In this document: positions 9,789 through 19,112 of the stretch, in pieces | Layout of the letters: each line of letters opens with the position of its first letter | Position numbering within the stretch: position 1 is the first letter of the stretch | NCBI GenBank assembly: GCA_020721005.1 | Contig: DYNP01000006.1 | Span: 98,200 to 162,199 of the forward strand | DNA: 64,000 nt | Direction of reading: 5' to 3' | Source: Thiomargarita sp. | GTDB lineage: Bacteria; Pseudomonadota; Gammaproteobacteria; Beggiatoales; Beggiatoaceae | Translations under genes and position numbers: made by a program | Notes under the pieces: model-generated | Told to the model about the DNA's origin: nothing | The model's input: only the letters and a program-made list of their open reading frames with translations | Databases searched by the model: none

Positions 9789-10187
9789 TCAAGAACCCTT
9801 GGTTAAGACATAGGTCTTTATCGTGTTCAACAACTCCTCACGAGTAAAAGGCTTAGTCATATAGTGCTCAGCACCGACAATCCGACTGCGAGCCCGTTCA
9901 AACAATCCGTCTTTACTGGAGAGCATCACGACTGGGGTCTTCTTAAAAGCGGGATTGTTTTTGATGAGCGCGCAGGTTTGATAACCGTCCAAGCGAGGCA
10001 TCATAATATCCACAAAGATAATATTGGGTTGATGTTCCATGACTTTTGACAGTGATTCAAAGCCGTCCGTTGCAGTAATAACTTCACATCCCGCCTTTTT
10101 CAGTAAGGTTTCGGCAGTCCGCCTAATCGTTTTACTGTCGTCAATCACAACGACTTTTATCCCCTCAAAACTGGCTTCACTACTCAT
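9789..10187 (-). CDS. pilG: PilG, CheY-like response regulator
   Basis: A 132-residue single-domain receiver, first gene of the pil-chp transcript. It contains VVVIDDSKTIRRTAETLLKK (Ser-Lys-Thr-Ile-Arg-Arg as in PilG), the phospho-acceptor aspartate in FVDIMMPRLDGYQT, the switch Ser in VVMLSSKDGLFERARSRIVG, and the conserved Lys in YMTKPFT. PilG promotes pilus extension and cAMP signalling in P. aeruginosa. About 890 bp separate it from pilE, so the operon promoter presumably lies immediately upstream; I could not pick a convincing -35/-10 pair. Confidence 0.93.
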   Translation of the reverse strand: MSSEASFEGIKVVVIDDSKTIRRTAETLLKKAGCEVITATDGFESLSKVMEHQPNIIFVDIMMPRLDGYQTCALIKNNPAFKKTPVVMLSSKDGLFERARSRIVGAEHYMTKPFTREELLNTIKTYVLTKGS

Positions 10188-10608
10188 AATTGTGTTGTTT
10201 CCTTGAATTATTCTAAAGCGTATTAGTTCAGTTAAAAAAAACCATTTCCGGAAGAAAATACGCCCAATTGAGAAATTGCGGTGTCTATTTAAAGAGGTTT
10301 TGTACAGTCATTGGGTTATTACCATACTCTGGTATAAGTTATCAAATTCTAGGATATGATTTTAACACAATAAAGTATTAACGTCTCTTCAATTTTAACT
10401 TGACAACTGATTTTCTTTGTGCCGTAACTGTATCTAATGTTAAAATCCAACATGTACCTTAGGGTGATAACCAAGCTCGCGATTGTTCGGATAATATAGT
10501 ATATGAACGCGCGTAATATTTTGTTACTGCCTTGGCAGATTTATCCGACCCATTTCTGGTGGCAGTTACTCAAACTTGGGTTTGGCAGGTTTTGGTAAAA
10601 GAAAACAA
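10188..10608. other. Intergenic region upstream of pilG
   Basis: About 420 bp of AT-rich sequence between pilG and a MITE-like element. I see no open frame of interest and no RNA gene. A small inverted repeat (TACCATACTCTGGTA) lies near 10320-10335. The pilG promoter should be here, but no box can be assigned with confidence. Confidence 0.5.
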
Positions 10609-10815
10609 TAGACCTCTTGCAAAAGTAAATGATGCGATAAAGATGAGATACGAAAAAATAAAAGGGAAATCCCCGTTAGAGTGGAAGCTTTAACCGGAGT
10701 GGAGGCTTTAGCCGGTCAGCGGTCGGCCCTTACAATTTGTCTATGTGGGGGGATGCCTACGGCTGACCGGCTAAAGCCTCCACTCCAACGTATCTTAACT
10801 TTTGCAAGAGGTCTA
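10609..10815. mobile_element. Complete MITE-like element with 18-bp terminal inverted repeats
   Basis: The 207-bp element begins TAGACCTCTTGCAAAAGT and ends with AACTTTTGCAAGAGGTCTA, so the ends are inverted repeats. The interior is a hairpin built on GGAGTGGAGGCTTTAGCCGG and CCGGCTAAAGCCTCCACTCC. No open frame encodes a transposase, so mobilisation would need one elsewhere. The ends resemble those of IS5-family elements as I remember them, but that assignment is tentative. Other copies are at 6521-6675 (truncated), 56249-56325 (minimal) and 61609-61938. Confidence 0.85.
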
Positions 10816-10923
10816 ATAGATGACAGATACGATAAGCTCATTCAGGTAATGGAGTAAAATGATAAATGATCAAGCCGTTTTTGTCTAAAGTTTAATATAA
10901 AAACTATTCGGAATATTATTGGC

Positions 10924-10956
10924 AAAAAAATAGCCCCCTTCCTTACTAAGGAAGGG
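10924..10956 (-). terminator. Rho-independent terminator downstream of pilE
   Basis: On the minus strand a 9-bp stem (CCCTTCCTT / AAGGAAGGG, 3-base loop) is followed after a short spacer by seven T residues. It lies about 120 bp past the pilE stop codon and plausibly ends the fimT-to-pilE transcript. The stem is followed closely by other repeat-like sequence, so a dual role is possible. Confidence 0.6.
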
Positions 10957-11078
10957 AGGCCAGGTCACCCGCCTACCCTATCCTAGACAGTGGTAGCCTA
11001 CCCCAAGTTAAATAACTGGCGGAGAGGCACTTAGCCACTTGACTGGATGAAAGAGGTCGGAGAGTTCTTATTCTAATT

Positions 11079-11471
11079 TTACCAGCAATCTGCAGGAAGT
11101 TTTTTATTTCGATGATCCAGACTCAATTCAGTACAGCCTTCATCACTGGTTTGGGACTTCCCCTCCACCGCCTTAGCATGCAATGTATACTCCCGAGGTT
11201 TGGTTGCGTCAAAATCTATACTCAACTTGTAAAGTCCATTTTCAGTATTTTCGGAGGCACTGAGATCAGATAAGGATCCGCTAAATCGGTTATTATCCGC
11301 TCTGTAGGTTTCTTGAAATTGCGACAATTCGAGTAATGCCGTTTTGGCTTCTGCACGTTTGGATTTTATCACATATCTGGTATACATTGGATAACTGATG
11401 GCACCCAATAGGGCGATTACTGATACGACAATCATTAATTCAATCAGGGTAAACCCATAATTTTTACGCAT
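11079..11471 (-). CDS. pilE: Type IV pilin / pseudopilin (PilE-like)
   Basis: A type IV prepilin of about 130 residues. The leader is short and basic (MRKNYG) with cleavage expected before F of FTLIELMIVVSVIALLGAI; Glu at mature position 5 is present, followed by the hydrophobic assembly helix. The C-terminal DEGCTELSL...PADCW carries two cysteines that probably form the disulfide-bonded D-region. I start at the ATG at 11471, which has AGGAAAG a few bases upstream; the open frame extends 37 codons further without a sensible start. It follows pilY1, the position of pilE in the minor-pilin clusters of other gammaproteobacteria, so it may be a minor pilin rather than the major subunit. Confidence 0.9.
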   Translation of the reverse strand: MRKNYGFTLIELMIVVSVIALLGAISYPMYTRYVIKSKRAEAKTALLELSQFQETYRADNNRFSGSLSDLSASENTENGLYKLSIDFDATKPREYTLHAKAVEGKSQTSDEGCTELSLDHRNKKLPADCW

Positions 11472-11683
11472 AAATTCTTTCCTTTTGATGTTATAACTTA
11501 GTGTGACAGTGCTCAATTTGGCTGAGACCTTTGTACGACTCCCTTTAATATCAAGATTTGAGGGATAATATCCCTTGTCCAATCAAGTCCGCGTAGGATG
11601 GATAACTGCCTCTTTTCGTGCCGTCATCGCCCTAATCCCAAATGGGGTTGATGGGCTTCCTGTTGTCAGCCCATCCTACCCAA

Positions 11684-14600
11684 CTACTTTTGCATCCAGA
11701 AGAAGCGTTCAATTTCTCGATCTCCCCGCGGATTGCCGGGTTGATCGTTGACATTGTTATGCAAGTCAACATTGACAGCAGGATCTTTGCCATCCTCAGT
11801 GTAATAGGAATAAGGCGTGCTGGCAATTCCGGATCGGGTTTCAATATGTCGATCGGCCTCAGTTTTCTCACCATCCTCATCCACATCGAAAGCAGCCCCG
11901 GCAGACAGCAATTCTAACATATAAACCTTGCTGATCCCTTCTGAAAAGTCACATTCATCTTCATTCTGAGAAGGAGGGGTGTAAGTGGTGAAGTAGACTT
12001 TACCATCCAGTATTAATGGGGAAGCCAAGCCTTTTTCTCCCACCCAGGCTTTTTTGTCGCCTTTCTCGTCACCTTGCAAATTGATGTACCACCCTTTCTT
12101 TTGACGAAGGTCCGTGGTTGCCTTGATCACGGATTGCTCATCTCCCTGTTGTATCACGTTTTCGGTGGCATCATAGAGATCATTTAAGGTGATACTTTCA
12201 ACATTGTTGCCAGCCAAAGTACTCAATTCCAGATCCCGCAGGGCATAAAAGTGATTTTGGACGGTGGTTTCCAAAGGCTCTGGTCGAGTTCCGGAGGTGA
12301 TCGCCAACAGATCATAATCTGTTTCTACAGAGTAGATACTGTCGCTGATTCTGATCATGGCTGGAGGATAGAAGAATCGACGTCGCTCATTGGTGCCCAT
12401 ATCCCCCAACACAGCCATCCGCTTATATAGAGCAGGTTGATCTTCGCCTAACGGTGTCAGATCAATGCGCCAGATCTGTCCTCCAAGGTCACCCACATAA
12501 ATACGATCTGCAGTACCGTTGGCGTCAATATCCTTGACCAATAAATCGGAGGGAATTGGATATTTCATTTCTGGGATGGTAAGGTCTCCTCCAGAACTGC
12601 TGGCCCACCATAACCGTTGGCCAGTTTCAGCATCGACCATATAAATAGCATTTCCACCCCCATCCGTTTGACCGTCGGTAGGACCATATCCCTCATCCTG
12701 ACTTAGGTGATATCCACCTCCAAACAGCAGCACGACTTTGTTTTCTCCCTTGAACTTAATTCTATTCGGCAAAGCCCGGGACCAAGTTTGTCCCAGTTGC
12801 GCAAAGTCACCTTGGCCCCCTTGAATAACCCACATGAGTTTGGGTTGTTCGCCAGGAGCGCTGATATCTCCTGTAATATCCAAAGCATACAAGTTCTGTC
12901 CACCACGACGCATGCCGATATAGAGTTTCACAAAATCTCCATTATCAGGTTCTATCTGGCTATTCCCATTCTTGTCTCGTACCCAGAATGACGGCGTGCC
13001 ATCCATACCATAAATGCGGCCCACTCCTTGAGCATTCTCCATCAAAGCGGGTTGTCGACTCAACATTTCCTTGGGAAGAAAGGCCCATTTCTCCATACCA
13101 GTTTCGGTATCAATCATGCGCACCAGACCTTCATTGGTCCCTACAAACAGTCGTGACATCGGCGCAGAATCACTGCCACCGTAAATCACAATGCCTGGGC
13201 TGCTGTGTAACGGATCTGCCATCATCCAACGATCTTCTTCGCGGTCTCCATCGGCATCCTCATCATAAATATCTCGACCCCGAATCCAATTGACCACATC
13301 TTCCACATTTTGATCTTCACCTTCTGGCATATCCTTGAAAATCTCGGTCTGCAACTCAGCCGTGTTTTCATCGGTCAAGTACAATTCGTGTTCTGGGCTG
13401 TCTAATATGATTCTGTGATTGCGACCTGCTGCGGCATCTCCCAAATAGGTGAACAACTTGCGAGTCGCAGAACTGGGTACTCGTTCTCCAGCTCCTCCCA
13501 TATCGACATTACTGCCGTCTGCCACTGTACTCCAATAACTTTGGGCATCTGGGGCAATGTACATATTGATAGTTGCCAAATTTCCTTTGGCATCCAGCAC
13601 ATCTCCCGAGCGACAAGTGCCTTCAGTACCTTGGCAAATATGGTATTTCTTCACATTCCCATCCCAACGGGCAAAACGATCGGGTTTGAACAGGGCATAA
13701 TAAACTTCCCGACTGTGGAATAAATTATTAAACCGATTCACAGACACACTGGGAGCCGCAAAAGTAGTACTTTCTGTCATCGCCTGCGCCACGATTGATT
13801 TGAAGGCAGCAGTCAATTCCTCCACCGATTCTGCAGCATAGAATCCTCCACCGCCTCGGTTAGCAATTTCCTTCAACAACTTGACTGCCTCGCCGTTGGA
13901 TTTGGTAATTCTCGGATCTTCTCTATACCCTTTAATATCAATAAACGTTCCGGCTGGTACCTCTTCTTTTGTGTCTTCATAGTAATAAATACCATCTTCA
14001 CGTAGAATCGTGGTGCCTTGTAAATCCTTATATAAAGTGATCCAACCCTTGCCCAATTGGAAACCGATGGTATGAGTCGTCACCGTCTGATCCCCCTTAA
14101 TACTGCCACTGTTGTCAGTATTTCGGATATACTCTGCTAAATCGAGGGCACACGCTTCATTCTTACTCACCTTGATCAAGGATTCTTCCTCGACCTTATC
14201 CGGATCTTTGAAGGTGGTATCACAATCTTCCCCAATCAACTGCTTGATCTTATCGGTTGATGAATTTTCTGTCGCAATACCGTCTGTAAGTAGGACAATA
14301 TGATTGGATTGACAAGGAGAAATAATTGGGGAAGTATAGGTCGCTCCTCCAGTAATTTCCTCTTCAGCGCAGACATCTTCAAAGGGTTTGCTCAAGGTGC
14401 AGTCCTTTGGACGTTTCAGGGTGCCTCCTTCGTAGGTTCCGGGGTGACTCACTAAGTATAAAACCTTGCCATGGCGAGTCTTGCCATAATCAACATCTCC
14501 ACTTCTATAGTATTGAGCCGATTCATAAAGACCATCCACTAAGGGAGTTTGGCTGGGCGGTATGTCAATGGCATTGGCCACTTTCTTGAGACGTCGACGC

Positions 14601-17600
14601 ACAGTTACGACATTGCCTTCTCCCTCATCACCCAGGTAACCTTCGACTTGAATGCGCAAAATGGCAGCTCCAGACGGACCCGCTTTAAATGACATGGCAT
14701 CCCGCCGACCAGAGCCGGTGATGACAAAGGACATGTCATTGTAAGTCTCCCAGTCTGAATGAGTGATGATTTCTTGAACTATCTCCTTTAAATCCGGAGA
14801 TTCATAAGAATAATTGTTGGTCCATTCTTCAGGTTCCCAATTGACTGTGGCTGCAGTTTTGGCCCGTTTGCTGATATTCCCAGAGCTGTTGCCAAATGCC
14901 AGAGAATTGCCTGACTTCTCCCCTTGAATGCGTAACTTGGTGGGGGGTTCATTTTTACGATCACCTCTATTCCCTTTGGCAGTGAAAATGAGATGGGCAT
15001 TTAACACCTTAGCTTGTGAACTGACCGGAACTTCTCGGAATCGAAAGCCCACTGATCGGGCTTCCCCACTTCTGGTCCCCAATTCTAAGAGGTCACTGGC
15101 GAGGTACATATCTCCCGCTTCCGATCCAAAAATTTTTTCCTCAGCGTCATCACTTTCATAAGCCACTTGTCCAGAGTAATTTTGCCAGATACACGTTTTC
15201 TTAGGAACTGAATCAAAATCATATTCGACTGTCAAGGTGGGGGCTAAATAAGCTCCGCTGTCAAATGAACTGGCCATGCGGAATGGCTCTCCCCCTCCAT
15301 TGCTAACAACAAAAGCGATACCGCCCTTGCCTCCGCACCAACCGGAACGGTTGACCACGGTCTGCACCAAACTGCTCAAATCTGGAGTGGTATAAGTCGC
15401 CCCCTTCTGCCAAGCGGGAACATCCCAGGAAACGCCTCCAGTCAATTTGCGAGAAGTAATATCCAGAGCCTGTTCATTGAAAGTGAGGGCATCATCAGTA
15501 TCTTCCACTCGAATCAATAATTTTGCAGATTCCGCAGCATTCTCATCACTTCTAAAATCAATGGTGGCATTGGTCACTGTAGCGCCCTGGGGAATGTCCA
15601 CATTTTCAAAACGCAGCCCTACGATCTGTTGAGTGTTGTTGCCCAGATTTTCCCCAATGTCCACGCCCGCAGAATATTTAACAACCAATCGAGGCATATT
15701 GGTAAATCCCTGGAGATCGGGTTCTACGGGGGTAGTGTCTTCCTCGGTTTTCAGGGTGATGCCATCCCTGTTATAAGGAGTATCTCGAGTCCCCACAAAT
15801 CGCCGATAACCCCCAATGCTGGGGAAAATACCTTCTGAGAACTCTACGGTGTTTTCAAAAAAGAACGCAATGCTGTTGCGACTCTTCCAGTCATCCTGAT
15901 TGACAATTTCTTGAATCACCTTGGACAGATCGGGAGTCGTTTCCGATCTCATGGGAGTTCTAAAATTGGCATTGTTGGCGGTAAATGGATCGACCGACCA
16001 TTCGACAGAAACGGAGGTTCGCGAACGTTGAGAAATGGGGGGATTGGTGGTATTAAACTCCAAAGCAGCCGGCGATTTTTCACCAAAAACCTGCAATTTC
16101 AATTCCGAAGCTCGAGCCATATCAAATCGTTCCCAATCTCCTTGGAAATTAAACAAAATATAAGCTTCTAAAATATCAGCTCCTCTGGGAATGGGCAGCC
16201 CCTCAAAACGCACCCCCGCGGAACTCTTCTCGCCCTTGATAGCCTCCACCTTTTTACCCGCAGCAAGTTGTGCTTTAGCCACTTTGAGTGCTTCCATTGC
16301 GGCATCACTGGCGGCCTTCTTCTCATCACTGATGATTTTGGCAGCATCACGGTCAGCAAAAGTGCGTTCTTTTTCTGCCAACGCGGCGTTTTTGGCGGCA
16401 ATCAGCTCAGGTTTGGTTTTACCATCCCTGCAATTGTTGTCAGCTTCACAAGCCGCAAGGGCAGTTTGGTAGTTTGTGTTGGCGATGTCGTAAATCGCTT
16501 TGGCAGCGTCATAGGCCCCCTTAGCTGCATCGTATTCTGCTTTTTTGGCGTCATAGAATGCCTGGGCGTCATTGACTACTTTCTGCAGGTCAGTCAGGTC
16601 TTGAATGCCCACGGAAGGGACATAACCCAAATAATAGCCCTGAGTGCCGGTTTGTTTACCTCCGGATTCCACAACATGATCAAAGTTATTCTCTCGATAG
16701 GTGCCTGTCTTAGTAGACCAAGCCCCACGACCTGAGATGATTTCGGTTCGAGTTTCTTCAATGGTCCAACTGAGATGCAGAATTGGCGCGGGGTATAACC
16801 CCCCTGGTTTGCCATAAGCCCCGCGGCTACCTGGAGGGGAATCTCCAGCAGTCCTAAAGAACAGTACTAAACTATTGCCTTCTAACCATCCCGGCTTCAC
16901 ATTCCCATTTTCATCTTTGACCTGTTGACGACCAGTAATTTCCTGAATGATACTGGCAATATCTTCACTGAAAAAGGATTGTCCCGCTTGAACTGGGTCA
17001 GTAATACTCCAAGTCACCTTGGCTTGAGTGGGGGGAAAATTATCAGCACTGGAAAGGTAATTAGTCACTCGTTCAAAACCAACCCCAGACTTATCGGGCG
17101 CGATGCCATCATTGGCGGCTCCAAAAATTTCCAATTTAAGGGTGTCCTTTCCCACTTCACCGGCATACTCCTTTTCACTGGAAAATTCAACCAAGGCTTT
17201 CTCGATCTTAGAACCTGGGGGAATTTGCAAATTACTGAATCGCAATCCAATCAAGGTATCTCCCTGATTACGAGCGACATTGGTTTCCGGATCTGACCCT
17301 AAGAGTAAAACTTCAGAGCTGGTGCGCACAGACCCCTGATCTTTACTTCCCAAGGTCTCCAATTCTCGGACATTGCCCAAGAATTCCATGGCCACATCGC
17401 CCCCTTTTTCGATACTGGACTCTACCTTAACGCCCTTAAAATCTTCGGCTTTTTTGAGCTCTGTCATCTGCAATTGTTTACGATGAAGATTCATGGCCCC
17501 AGAGCCGGTATTTTCTTCAGCATCATCCGCCCCATTAGATATCCGAGTAATAATTTCAATGGTGCTGTCCTGATCCTCACCGGGAACTTCTTTTAAATCG

Positions 17601-17956
17601 GCATCAATGTAGAACACGGGAAACATGATGGGGGCATTGACTGGAGGCTTACCCTCCTTAATCAACTTGGCAAAACGAGCCAACCCCACGTTGACATTGT
17701 GCACTTCATTGAGCATTTGAACGAGGGCTTGTTTAAGTACATCAATGCGCATTTCTGAGGTCGGAGTGCCATTGGCTAAACGTATGTTGTTGCGCATACT
17801 TCCTGAATTATCAAGCATAAATAAGACATTGGGACGGGCTGATTCACCCAAGCCCACAGCTTGTCGTATGTAAATATCGGTATCATCTGCCCAGACGGGT
17901 AGTACAACAACCCAGCTAACGAGCAGTGAAACGAGTATTTGTCTTAATCGTTTCAT
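11684..17956 (-). CDS. pilY1: PilY1, very large pilus-tip adhesin with inserted domains
   Basis: A secreted protein of 2090 residues, roughly twice the usual PilY1 length (P. aeruginosa about 1160). A signal peptide (MKRLRQILVSLLVSWVVVLP, cleavage after VWA) precedes a von Willebrand A domain with an intact MIDAS (DNSGS, about residue 48). Four copies of a beta-rich domain follow at about 215-395, 580-730, 770-912 and 955-1105, each with an 'IPxGAxIxxAxIxF' start, a 'W' mid-strand and a 'PDLSxxIQEIxxxxxW' end. An alanine/lysine-rich helical segment (about 465-575) lies between copies 1 and 2. The C-terminal half is the PilY1 beta-propeller, with Asp-rich calcium-type loops (YDEDADGDREED about 1567; DIDANGTADRIYVGD further on). 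PilY1 primes pilus assembly, modulates retraction and acts in adhesion and mechanosensing. The ribosome binding site AAGGA sits 9-10 bases before the ATG. Confidence 0.92.
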   Translation of the reverse strand: MKRLRQILVSLLVSWVVVLPVWADDTDIYIRQAVGLGESARPNVLFMLDNSGSMRNNIRLANGTPTSEMRIDVLKQALVQMLNEVHNVNVGLARFAKLIKEGKPPVNAPIMFPVFYIDADLKEVPGEDQDSTIEIITRISNGADDAEENTGSGAMNLHRKQLQMTELKKAEDFKGVKVESSIEKGGDVAMEFLGNVRELETLGSKDQGSVRTSSEVLLLGSDPETNVARNQGDTLIGLRFSNLQIPPGSKIEKALVEFSSEKEYAGEVGKDTLKLEIFGAANDGIAPDKSGVGFERVTNYLSSADNFPPTQAKVTWSITDPVQAGQSFFSEDIASIIQEITGRQQVKDENGNVKPGWLEGNSLVLFFRTAGDSPPGSRGAYGKPGGLYPAPILHLSWTIEETRTEIISGRGAWSTKTGTYRENNFDHVVESGGKQTGTQGYYLGYVPSVGIQDLTDLQKVVNDAQAFYDAKKAEYDAAKGAYDAAKAIYDIANTNYQTALAACEADNNCRDGKTKPELIAAKNAALAEKERTFADRDAAKIISDEKKAASDAAMEALKVAKAQLAAGKKVEAIKGEKSSAGVRFEGLPIPRGADILEAYILFNFQGDWERFDMARASELKLQVFGEKSPAALEFNTTNPPISQRSRTSVSVEWSVDPFTANNANFRTPMRSETTPDLSKVIQEIVNQDDWKSRNSIAFFFENTVEFSEGIFPSIGGYRRFVGTRDTPYNRDGITLKTEEDTTPVEPDLQGFTNMPRLVVKYSAGVDIGENLGNNTQQIVGLRFENVDIPQGATVTNATIDFRSDENAAESAKLLIRVEDTDDALTFNEQALDITSRKLTGGVSWDVPAWQKGATYTTPDLSSLVQTVVNRSGWCGGKGGIAFVVSNGGGEPFRMASSFDSGAYLAPTLTVEYDFDSVPKKTCIWQNYSGQVAYESDDAEEKIFGSEAGDMYLASDLLELGTRSGEARSVGFRFREVPVSSQAKVLNAHLIFTAKGNRGDRKNEPPTKLRIQGEKSGNSLAFGNSSGNISKRAKTAATVNWEPEEWTNNYSYESPDLKEIVQEIITHSDWETYNDMSFVITGSGRRDAMSFKAGPSGAAILRIQVEGYLGDEGEGNVVTVRRRLKKVANAIDIPPSQTPLVDGLYESAQYYRSGDVDYGKTRHGKVLYLVSHPGTYEGGTLKRPKDCTLSKPFEDVCAEEEITGGATYTSPIISPCQSNHIVLLTDGIATENSSTDKIKQLIGEDCDTTFKDPDKVEEESLIKVSKNEACALDLAEYIRNTDNSGSIKGDQTVTTHTIGFQLGKGWITLYKDLQGTTILREDGIYYYEDTKEEVPAGTFIDIKGYREDPRITKSNGEAVKLLKEIANRGGGGFYAAESVEELTAAFKSIVAQAMTESTTFAAPSVSVNRFNNLFHSREVYYALFKPDRFARWDGNVKKYHICQGTEGTCRSGDVLDAKGNLATINMYIAPDAQSYWSTVADGSNVDMGGAGERVPSSATRKLFTYLGDAAAGRNHRIILDSPEHELYLTDENTAELQTEIFKDMPEGEDQNVEDVVNWIRGRDIYDEDADGDREEDRWMMADPLHSSPGIVIYGGSDSAPMSRLFVGTNEGLVRMIDTETGMEKWAFLPKEMLSRQPALMENAQGVGRIYGMDGTPSFWVRDKNGNSQIEPDNGDFVKLYIGMRRGGQNLYALDITGDISAPGEQPKLMWVIQGGQGDFAQLGQTWSRALPNRIKFKGENKVVLLFGGGYHLSQDEGYGPTDGQTDGGGNAIYMVDAETGQRLWWASSSGGDLTIPEMKYPIPSDLLVKDIDANGTADRIYVGDLGGQIWRIDLTPLGEDQPALYKRMAVLGDMGTNERRRFFYPPAMIRISDSIYSVETDYDLLAITSGTRPEPLETTVQNHFYALRDLELSTLAGNNVESITLNDLYDATENVIQQGDEQSVIKATTDLRQKKGWYINLQGDEKGDKKAWVGEKGLASPLILDGKVYFTTYTPPSQNEDECDFSEGISKVYMLELLSAGAAFDVDEDGEKTEADRHIETRSGIASTPYSYYTEDGKDPAVNVDLHNNVNDQPGNPRGDREIERFFWMQK

Positions 17957-18024
17957 AATTTTAAGTCCTTTGAAATGTGGAAATGTAGTAAAAACGTAAT
18001 TGGAATGCAGCTTTAGTCGGTCGG

Positions 18025-18398
18025 TTGGAGTAGAGGCTTTAGCCGGTAACGTAGCAGACCGCTGCGCGATGAATTTAGCCGGGGTCGAGGCATTAGCCGA
18101 CCAGCAGTCGGCCCTTGCGGTTTGTGTATGTGGGGTGATGCCTACGGCTGACCGGCTAAAGCCTCTACTCCAATTTACCGACTAAAGCCTCTACTCCAAT
18201 CGACCGGCTAAACTTCGAGTCCAACCTGCCGGCTAAACCTCGAGTCCAACCTTGGAGTAGAGGCTTTAGCCGGTAACGTAGCAGACCGCTGCGCGATGAA
18301 TTTAGCCGGGGTCGAGGCATTAGCCGACCAGCAGTCGGCCCTTGCGGTTTGTGTATGTGGGGTGATGCCTACGGCTGACCGGCTAAAGCCTCTACTCC
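18025..18398. repeat. Tandemly duplicated 147-bp hairpin repeats between pilX and pilY1
   Basis: Two nearly identical 147-bp units occupy 18025-18171 and 18252-18398 (period 227). Each begins TTGGAGTAGAGGCTTTAGCC and ends GGCTAAAGCCTCTACTCC, and carries an internal GTAGCAGACCGCTGCGCGAT insertion absent from other copies of the family. Between them are smaller degenerate iterations (CCGGCTAAAC, CGAGTCCAACC). The block makes up nearly all of the 460-bp gap between pilX and pilY1 and would form strong hairpins in a read-through transcript. Confidence 0.9.
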
Positions 18399-18417
18399 GA
18401 TTTAGGTAATGTTTGGG

Positions 18418-19095
18418 TTATTCTTCACCAGTGTCTCGAAATACACCGTCATCTTCAGAAGCGATCTCTAACAACACTCCAGACTGAAGCCTGACTGGTA
18501 TGCCGCTTTTGGATTCCCCTTCACTCTCAATTAGGTATAAATTGACTCCGGTAGCTCGATCCAAACGATCATTCTCAGTACCAGCAATCAACACGCGATA
18601 TTTGCTAAATCCTTCAGTCTTCCCTTCAGTATTCACGATCTTAATGGTCTCTGCGGATCCAAATTCTCGTTTGGGAGTTTCTTCTCCAATTTCCTCCTTG
18701 GGTAAATCATTGATCTTAGCCCCTCGATATTGTTGAGCAGCCGCGGCAATGCCCACTTCGGCATTTTGAAACGCCTGATTGTAATCCTTGGTATTGGCAG
18801 CCATGCGGGTCTCCATTTTAGTGGATTCAATGGCGCTGATACCCAACATAGTGAGTACAACCAGCAGTATCAGTGAAACTATCAACACGGCCCCGGTTTG
18901 GGAATGGATTTTGACAGTTTTCAGTTCTCCAGTCCCAAGTTGCGAAGAACGGAGCGGAGAATTTGTAGCGTTCCCTAATTCTTTTTGCCCAAAGGGGAAA
19001 GGAAAGGTTAAATCTTGCTTTCCCATCACCAATATCTGGGACTGAGTTAGAAATTGTTGTTGAATGAATGACATAATGAATAATATGGTGTACAT
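18418..19095 (-). CDS. pilX: PilX-like minor pilin with long N-terminal leader
   Basis: A minor pilin of 225 residues. The PilX N-terminal region is clear: QTG then AVLIVSLILLVVLTMLGIS, IESTKMETRMAANTKDYNQA and FQNAEVG. The class III cleavage Gly sits at about residue 68, preceded by an unusually long stretch (FPFPFGQKELGNATNSPLRS and so on) in place of a 6-10 residue leader. The best ribosome binding site (GGGGGTAGAG) precedes the ATG at 19095, and no good start lies close to the cleavage site. PilX in other species lacks Glu5, as here. It lies between pilW (17 bp) and the repeat block before pilY1. It may be processed normally despite the extension, or an alternative start codon that I cannot see is used. 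Confidence 0.8.
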   Translation of the reverse strand: MYTILFIMSFIQQQFLTQSQILVMGKQDLTFPFPFGQKELGNATNSPLRSSQLGTGELKTVKIHSQTGAVLIVSLILLVVLTMLGISAIESTKMETRMAANTKDYNQAFQNAEVGIAAAAQQYRGAKINDLPKEEIGEETPKREFGSAETIKIVNTEGKTEGFSKYRVLIAGTENDRLDRATGVNLYLIESEGESKSGIPVRLQSGVLLEIASEDDGVFRDTGEE

Positions 19096-19112
19096 GGCTC
19101 TACCCCCGAATG

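Noticed and set aside
16268..16735. 155-codon plus-strand frame inside pilY1
   Set aside because: Antisense to the PilY1 coiled-coil segment; the frame is open because of biased codons on the other strand.
18000..18185. Open frame of 61 codons between pilX and pilY1
   Set aside because: It is made of the duplicated hairpin repeat and has no ribosome binding site.
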